Part shown: one piece after another, positions 5,822-10,073 of the stretch
Position numbering within the stretch: the stretch's first letter is position 1
How the letters are laid out: each line of letters starts with the position of its first letter
Assembly (NCBI GenBank): GCA_003648815.1
Contig: QMPZ01000046.1
Coordinates: 1-10,073 of the forward strand
Length of the DNA stretch: 10,073 nt
From: Candidatus Aerophobota bacterium
Lineage (GTDB): Bacteria; Aerophobota; Aerophobia; Aerophobales; B47-G16
Reading direction: 5' to 3'
Notes under the pieces: generated by a model
The model's database searches: none
What the model was told of the DNA's origin: nothing
The model's input: the letters and a program-made list of their open reading frames with translations, nothing else
Translations under genes and position numbers: made by a program

Positions 5822-6853
5822 ATGCAGATGTTCGATAGACTCGAACAGGAAAAGTTTGAGGAAAGTTTTCTTTCTCCATATGCTTCCAAAAGCGGGAAAA
5901 GCAAGGGGCGGAAGATAAAGGAAAGACCATGCTCTTTAAGGACCGAGTATCAGAGAGATAGAGATAGAATTATTCACTCGAAGGCATTTCGCCGTCTTAA
6001 GCACAAGACCCAGGTTTTCATCGCTCCCTTTGGAGATCACTATCGCACGCGACTTACTCATACCTTAGAGGTAAGTCAGATCGCTCGCACCATATCCCGT
6101 GCTCTTCGCCTAAATGAAGACCTCACAGAGGCGATTGCTTTAGGCCATGATTTAGGCCATACTCCTTTTGGGCACACAGGGGAGGAGGCCTTAAATGATG
6201 TTCATCCTGAGGGATTTCGACATAATGAGCAGAGCCTTCGGGTGGTGGAGAAGTTAGAGGGAAGGGGAGGTCTGAACCTTACCTACGAAGTAAGAGACGG
6301 TATATTAAATCACTCTCAGAACAGGGAAAGGATATTAGATCCTAAGAGCAAGAACCTTCCTCATACCTTAGAAGGAGAGGTGGTGAGGATAGCTGATTCC
6401 TTAGCCTACGTTAATCATGACATCGATGATGCCCTGCGAGCAGGAATAATTGAGGAGGGTGATCTTCCCGAAGCTTCCTTGGAGGTTTTGGGCAGAACTC
6501 CGAGAGCGAGGATAAATACCCTGGTGCAGGATGTGGTTCGGCAAAGCTGGGGCAAGCCACATCTTGTGATGAGCAGGCAGATCCTTGAGGCATTTAATGA
6601 ACTGCGAGACTTTATGTATGAGAAGGTATATTCCTCCAAAGCTTTGACCTCTGAGGTGAGGAAGGCATATGATATAGTGACCGCTCTTTACAGCTTTTAT
6701 CTTAAACACATTGATCTTCTTCCGGCTTCTTTGAAGAAGACCATAGAGGAAGAAGGAAAGAGAAGAGCGGTGGTGGATTATATCGCCGGGATGACTGACC
6801 AATATGCCCTAAACTGTTACAAGAGGTATTTTCTTCCCAGAGGATGGATATAA
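5822..6853 (+). CDS. dgt: Deoxyguanosinetriphosphate triphosphohydrolase-like protein (HD family)
   Basis: This 343-residue cytoplasmic enzyme belongs to the HD-domain dNTPase family related to Dgt and SAMHD1, which splits dNTPs into the deoxynucleoside and triphosphate. The N-terminal RTEYQRDRDRIIHSKAFRRL (40-59) and KTQVF are diagnostic. Metal ligands are His80 in RLTHTLEV and His109-Asp110 in GHDLGHTPFGH (108-118), with the final Asp in the ADSLAYVNHDIDDA segment (191-204). Length matches the short bacterial type (about 330-380) rather than the 505-residue E. coli Dgt. The ATG at 5822 is preceded by AAAAGGA ending 11 bases upstream; a second ATG at 5828 is less well placed. The stop TAA abuts the dnaG ATG directly, so translation is probably coupled. 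A dNTP-pool enzyme beside the primase gene is a known arrangement in clostridia. True substrate preference and allosteric activation cannot be read here. Confidence 0.93.
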   Translation: MQMFDRLEQEKFEESFLSPYASKSGKSKGRKIKERPCSLRTEYQRDRDRIIHSKAFRRLKHKTQVFIAPFGDHYRTRLTHTLEVSQIARTISRALRLNEDLTEAIALGHDLGHTPFGHTGEEALNDVHPEGFRHNEQSLRVVEKLEGRGGLNLTYEVRDGILNHSQNRERILDPKSKNLPHTLEGEVVRIADSLAYVNHDIDDALRAGIIEEGDLPEASLEVLGRTPRARINTLVQDVVRQSWGKPHLVMSRQILEAFNELRDFMYEKVYSSKALTSEVRKAYDIVTALYSFYLKHIDLLPASLKKTIEEEGKRRAVVDYIAGMTDQYALNCYKRYFLPRGWI

Positions 6854-8608
6854 ATGGCTGATTATATTTCCGAGGAGCTGATTAACAGGATCAGCGAGGA
6901 GGCGGATATAGTCGAGGTAATTGGAGAGTATTTACCCTTAAAAAAAGCGGGAAAGAACTATAAGGCTCTTTGTCCTTTTCACGAGGAGAGAACTCCTTCT
7001 TTTGTAGTGTCCCCGGAAAAGCAGCTCTTTCATTGTTTTGGTTGTGGAGTAGGGGGTAACGTCTTTACTTTTCTTATGAGGTGGGAAAAGATCTCCTTCC
7101 CCGAGGCAGTTAGAATGCTTGCTGAAAAGATGGGAATACCCATTCCTGCTCAAGGAAACAGGAAAGAAAGCCTCTGGAAGGAGGAGCTTTACGGGTTAAA
7201 TGAAGAGATCGCCCTTTATTTTCAGCAGAATCTTTGGAAGAACAAGGTGGCCAGGGGATATCTTAAAGATCGAGGATTCGATGAGGAAACCCTGAACGTC
7301 TTTAGAGTGGGCTATGCTCCCTCTTCAGAGGAATTTCTAAAGTTTTGCCGAAAGAAAGGATTTTCGTTTGAAAGATTAAGGGATTTGGGCTTAATTCTTC
7401 CTTCTAAAAGAGGAAAGGGTTACTACGCTTATTTTAGGGATAGGATCATCTTCCCCGTCTTTACCCCCCAGGGAAAGGTCTGTGGTTTTGGAGGGCGAGT
7501 CCTGGATAGTTCGTTGCCCAAATACCTTAATTCCACACAATCTCCCATCTTTGACAAGGGAAAGATTCTTTACGGATTAAATTTTAACAAAGAGGAGATA
7601 AGAAGGAAAGGGGAGGCAATCTTAGTGGAGGGTTATACCGATGTCCTTGCCCTTTACCAGGCGGGGATAAGGAATGCAGTTGCCTCCTTGGGTACATCTC
7701 TTACCCATTCACAGGCTCGACTTATTAGACGATATGCCGATGCTATCTTTATCGCTTATGATCAGGACAGGGCAGGAGTTGCTGCCACCTTGCGGGGAAT
7801 TGACCTCCTCCTGGAGGTTGACCTGAAGGTAAGGATTATATCCCTGCCCGAGGGTGCTGATCCGGCAGATCTTCTAACTGAGGAGAAAAGAGAGCTCTTC
7901 ATAAAGAAGAAAGATGAGGCCTTGCCGTACTTTGATTGGAGGCTAAACTTAGAGATTCCTCAAGGCCGAACATTAGAAGCAGAGGATAAGATAAGGGTGA
8001 TCAAGGCGCTTTCCCCCACCCTGAGCAAGATTAAAAATGAGATAAAGCTCAGGGAGCTGATAAGAAAGCTGGCCTACCGTCTTGATCTGGACGAGTCACT
8101 GGTAGGAATGGAGCTTGAGAGCTTTAAGAAGAAGGGGAAATTTTCCCTTTCTGAACTTCCCAAAACGGGGAATGAACAGGAAAAAATGGAGGAGATGCTC
8201 CTTCGACTTATGTTAAGTGATACAGAGATAGCGAAGATGGTGAAGGAGAGATGGAGCGAGGACTATTTCAATAACCCCTCCTACAAAGCGGTTGCTCAGA
8301 GGGTGATTTCTTTGGTGGAAAAAGGGGAGATGTCCTTTTCGGCCTTGATAAATCAATTAAGAGAGGAGAATCTCTCCTCCCTCGTTTCTTCTTTTTCCTT
8401 ATCTGAAGATTTTTTTAAGGGAAGCGACAAGAAGAGGATAGTTCTTGACCTTATCGAGGCCTTATATAGGAACAGAGGACAGAGAAAGATCGAGGAGCTG
8501 AGAAGGAAGATAAAGGAGGAGGAGGAAGAGGGGAAGGAAGAAAAGGTCAGGGAGTATCTCGATGAACTAATTCGCTTAAAGAAGCAAATCTTAAGCTATC
8601 GAAGCTAA
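6854..8608 (+). CDS. dnaG: DNA primase DnaG
   Basis: The 584-residue primase makes the short RNA primers for DNA replication. The N-terminal CHC2 zinc finger has Cys40, His43, Cys61 and Cys64. The RNA-polymerase core has DRIIFPVFTPQGKVCGFGGR (196-215) with PKYLNS and ILYGLN downstream. The Toprim catalytic site is complete: Glu259 in VEGYTDV, and Asp303 and Asp305 in YDQDRAG, with Lys/Arg-rich surroundings for template binding. The C-terminal part (about 440-584), rich in charged helices, is in the position of the DnaB helicase-interaction domain. Length is close to E. coli DnaG (581). The ATG follows the dgt stop without any spacer, with AGAGGAT eight bases or so upstream. rpoD follows after 49 nt. 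All essential residues seen; no anomaly. Confidence 0.97.
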   Translation: MADYISEELINRISEEADIVEVIGEYLPLKKAGKNYKALCPFHEERTPSFVVSPEKQLFHCFGCGVGGNVFTFLMRWEKISFPEAVRMLAEKMGIPIPAQGNRKESLWKEELYGLNEEIALYFQQNLWKNKVARGYLKDRGFDEETLNVFRVGYAPSSEEFLKFCRKKGFSFERLRDLGLILPSKRGKGYYAYFRDRIIFPVFTPQGKVCGFGGRVLDSSLPKYLNSTQSPIFDKGKILYGLNFNKEEIRRKGEAILVEGYTDVLALYQAGIRNAVASLGTSLTHSQARLIRRYADAIFIAYDQDRAGVAATLRGIDLLLEVDLKVRIISLPEGADPADLLTEEKRELFIKKKDEALPYFDWRLNLEIPQGRTLEAEDKIRVIKALSPTLSKIKNEIKLRELIRKLAYRLDLDESLVGMELESFKKKGKFSLSELPKTGNEQEKMEEMLLRLMLSDTEIAKMVKERWSEDYFNNPSYKAVAQRVISLVEKGEMSFSALINQLREENLSSLVSSFSLSEDFFKGSDKKRIVLDLIEALYRNRGQRKIEELRRKIKEEEEEGKEEKVREYLDELIRLKKQILSYRS

Positions 8609-8630
8609 TAAAGGAGCTTTTATTTTTCTT
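8607..8630 (+). terminator. Weak hairpin plus T-rich tract between dnaG and rpoD, possible attenuator
   Basis: AATAAA (8607-8612) and TTTATT (8619-8624) form A/T-only arms around GGAGCT, followed by TTTCTT and further T-rich sequence. The stem overlaps the end of the dnaG stop codon. It is too weak for an efficient terminator but could lower or tune read-through, or be an RNA processing site, letting dnaG and rpoD differ in expression as in other macromolecular-synthesis operons. This is a tentative call. Confidence 0.25.
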
Positions 8631-8657
8631 TTCTATCTTAATTTGAGGTGATAATTA

Positions 8658-9929
8658 ATGGGAAGAAGAGCTAAAGAGAATAAGGACGAAAAAAAGGATA
8701 AATTGGTACATAAAAGAGCGAAGGAAAGTCTTTTCGATGGTGTCCTCGAACCTGAAGGACTGGATGATGAGATAGGCGAGCTTTTCAACGAAGAAAAGCC
8801 CGAGATTGTGGAGATAGAAGGCGATATTGAGGAAGCTCCTATTCTGAAAGAGGAGATAACCGACGGGATAGGCAAGTACCTGCAGGAGATAGGTAAGACC
8901 CCTCTTTTGTCCGCTGAGGAGGAACGAGAGTATGGGAAAAAGATTAGGGAAAGCAAGCGGATCCTTAAGGGAAAAATTATGGAGATAGCCGATTTAATGG
9001 AAAAAAATCCTTCCCTGCGTTCCTTAGCAGAAAAGGAGGGGATAGAGGAAAAGGACCTGCGAGGGGCGAGAAAGAAGTTTCAGAAGGTAGAGAAGGTGGT
9101 CAATTTTTTAACGGGATTGACCGAAGAAAAGATAGACCTATCCCAGGATAGAGAGAAATTTCTCAGATTGCGAGAAGAGGTCAGAAGAGCCAAGTTATGT
9201 TATGATAGATATAGGGATAAGATGATCAAGGCTAATCTACGGCTTGTGGTGAACTTTGCTAAAAAATATACTGGTAGAGGGGTTCCCTTCCTTGACCTTA
9301 TTCAGGAAGGAAATATCGGTCTTTCCCGGGCTGTGGACAAGTTTGACTATAGAAAAGGAAATCGCTTCAGCACGTACGCAAGCTGGTGGATACGTCAGTC
9401 TTTATCCAGGGCAATTTCCGATCAATCCAGGACCATCAGGGTACCCATTCATATTACAGAACTTATAAAAAAGGTTAACAGGGTGACTCAGGAATTAGAG
9501 CAGGAGTTAGGGCGTACTCCTACCACAAAGGAGATCGCCGACAGGTGCGGAATTTCCGTGGAGAAGGTGGAGAGAGTTCAAAAGGCGATCACCCAATCTA
9601 CCTCTATGGATATGCCTATTGGGGAAGATCAGGATAGTCGATTGGTGGAGCTCATAGAGAACAAGGAGGCGACGGATCCCTTCAGGGAGATAAACCTGCG
9701 ATATCTTAAGAAAGAGATAAATGAGCTGATAAAAGAGGTAAAGGACGACAGGGAGCGGGAGATATTAAAGCTTCGTTTTGGGACAGAGGATGGATGGGAC
9801 TGTACCCTCCAGGAAATAGGTAAAAGGTATGGAGTGACCAGAGAGAGGATAAGACAGATTGAAGCCAAGGTGTTAGCACAGTTGCGGGAGATAGCCAAAA
9901 AGAGGATGCTGCAACAATACTTAGAATAA
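8658..9929 (+). CDS. rpoD: Primary sigma factor RpoD/SigA (group 1 sigma-70)
   Basis: This 423-residue sigma factor directs RNA polymerase to housekeeping promoters. Region 1.2 is at about 69-96 (IGKYLQEIGKTPLLSAEEE). Regions 2.1-2.4 run 187-262, with NLRLVVNFAKKYTGRG, DLIQEGNIGLSRAVDKFDYR and FSTYASWWIRQSLSRAI. Region 3 spans about 263-335 and region 4 about 340-423, with the helix-turn-helix TLQEIGKRYGVTRERIRQIE (383-402) for -35 recognition. The N-terminus is unusual: instead of canonical region 1.1 there is a short basic stretch (1-24) and a very acidic stretch (31-66). The position equivalent to E. coli Thr440 in region 2.4 is Ser250, while Gln247 (Gln437) is kept. An excellent GAGGTGAT ribosome site (8645-8652) precedes the ATG by five bases. 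The near-consensus promoters in this window agree with it. A tRNA follows 12 nt after the stop. Confidence 0.95.
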   Translation: MGRRAKENKDEKKDKLVHKRAKESLFDGVLEPEGLDDEIGELFNEEKPEIVEIEGDIEEAPILKEEITDGIGKYLQEIGKTPLLSAEEEREYGKKIRESKRILKGKIMEIADLMEKNPSLRSLAEKEGIEEKDLRGARKKFQKVEKVVNFLTGLTEEKIDLSQDREKFLRLREEVRRAKLCYDRYRDKMIKANLRLVVNFAKKYTGRGVPFLDLIQEGNIGLSRAVDKFDYRKGNRFSTYASWWIRQSLSRAISDQSRTIRVPIHITELIKKVNRVTQELEQELGRTPTTKEIADRCGISVEKVERVQKAITQSTSMDMPIGEDQDSRLVELIENKEATDPFREINLRYLKKEINELIKEVKDDREREILKLRFGTEDGWDCTLQEIGKRYGVTRERIRQIEAKVLAQLREIAKKRMLQQYLE

Positions 9930-9941
9930 GATGAGTTTTCC

Positions 9942-10014
9942 GGGCCCATAGCTCAGTTGGTAGAGCAGCGGACTCATAATCCGTAGGTCCGAGGTTCGAG
10001 TCCTCCTGGGCCCA
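9942..10014 (+). tRNA. tRNA with CAT anticodon (elongator Met or Ile2)
   Basis: The 73-nt sequence folds as a canonical cloverleaf. The acceptor arm GGGCCCA/TGGGCCC pairs fully, the D-loop is AGTTGGTA, and the anticodon stem GCGGA/TCCGT flanks loop CTCATAA with CAT at positions 34-36. The T-loop is TTCGAGT and the discriminator is A73. The lowest T-stem pair (49-65) is C-C, a mismatch. No 3' CCA is encoded, so it must be added by CCA nucleotidyltransferase. CAT anticodons read AUG, or AUA when C34 becomes lysidine; C4-G69 and C5-G68 pairs and A37-A38 fit TilS substrates but also some elongator Met tRNAs, so identity is unresolved. It is not an initiator because position 1-72 is a G-C pair. 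With only 12 nt after rpoD it is probably cotranscribed and processed from that mRNA. Confidence 0.93.
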
Positions 10015-10056
10015 TTTATTTTTTAATATTACTTTTTAAGGTGAGCTATATAATTC

Positions 10057-10073
10057 TTGGAAGAACATCTCCC
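10057..10073 (+). CDS. Possible start of the next gene, truncated by the window edge
   Basis: After the tRNA a T-rich spacer leads to AAGGTGAG (10038-10045), a good ribosome site. The next candidate start is TTG at 10057, giving MEEHLP if read to the end of the window, with 11 nt of spacing. A GTG at 10041 lies within the ribosome site and lacks one of its own. Only six codons are visible, so no product can be named. Confidence 0.2.

Noticed and set aside
6401..6802. Antisense frames of 60-133 codons opposite dgt, and similar ones opposite paaK, the dehydrogenase gene and rpoD
   Set aside because: They mirror conserved coding regions, lack ribosome sites and have no recognisable domains.
9922..9927. 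TAGAAT as a private -10 box for the tRNA
   Set aside because: No -35 hexamer lies 15-19 bp upstream and it overlaps the rpoD stop; cotranscription is simpler.

Overview
The window is bacterial chromosome of moderate GC (by eye about 45%). It has classical Shine-Dalgarno sequences, near-consensus sigma-70 promoters and tightly packed operons. The genes suggest an anaerobic, probably uncultured lineage: an aryl-acid CoA ligase paired with an ACT protein, a sodium-coupled symporter, and a dgt-dnaG-rpoD housekeeping cluster of the kind seen in clostridia and several candidate phyla. The sequence alone does not fix the phylum. No CRISPR array, phage gene or intact transposase is visible.

Left half (75-4668) is all minus strand and holds two transcription units. 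The upstream unit is one D-2-hydroxyacid dehydrogenase gene (3661-4668) with its own promoter (4706-4734). The second unit starts at a very good promoter (3581-3609) whose -10 box lies in a 32-bp palindrome, a likely operator. It carries a previously untracked 36-residue single-span membrane protein (3425-3535), a 502-aa sodium:solute symporter, a phenylacetate-CoA ligase-like enzyme and a tandem ACT-domain protein. The simplest reading is a regulated uptake-and-activation module: the symporter imports an organic (probably aryl) acid, the ligase makes its CoA thioester, the ACT protein senses a small ligand, and the dehydrogenase next door interconverts a 2-oxo and a 2-hydroxy acid.

The divergent intergenic region (4669-4977, about 310 bp) holds back-to-back promoters. 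Between them lies a strongly structured stretch (4742-4865) with a perfect 14-bp hairpin, a nested hairpin and a perfect 9-bp hairpin. It is unexplained and could be a palindromic mobile repeat, a small RNA or a gene remnant.

Right half (4978-10014) is all plus strand: zapA (cell division), cvpA-like membrane protein, dgt (dNTP triphosphohydrolase), dnaG (primase), rpoD (primary sigma factor) and a tRNA with anticodon CAT. Spacing is tight (ATGA overlap zapA/cvpA, TAAATG junction dgt/dnaG, 12 nt rpoD/tRNA), so this is probably one long macromolecular-synthesis operon linking division, dNTP pool control, replication priming and transcription initiation.

No clearly new enzyme system is present. 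The most noteworthy items are the tiny symporter-associated protein, the promoter palindrome and the structured intergenic element.
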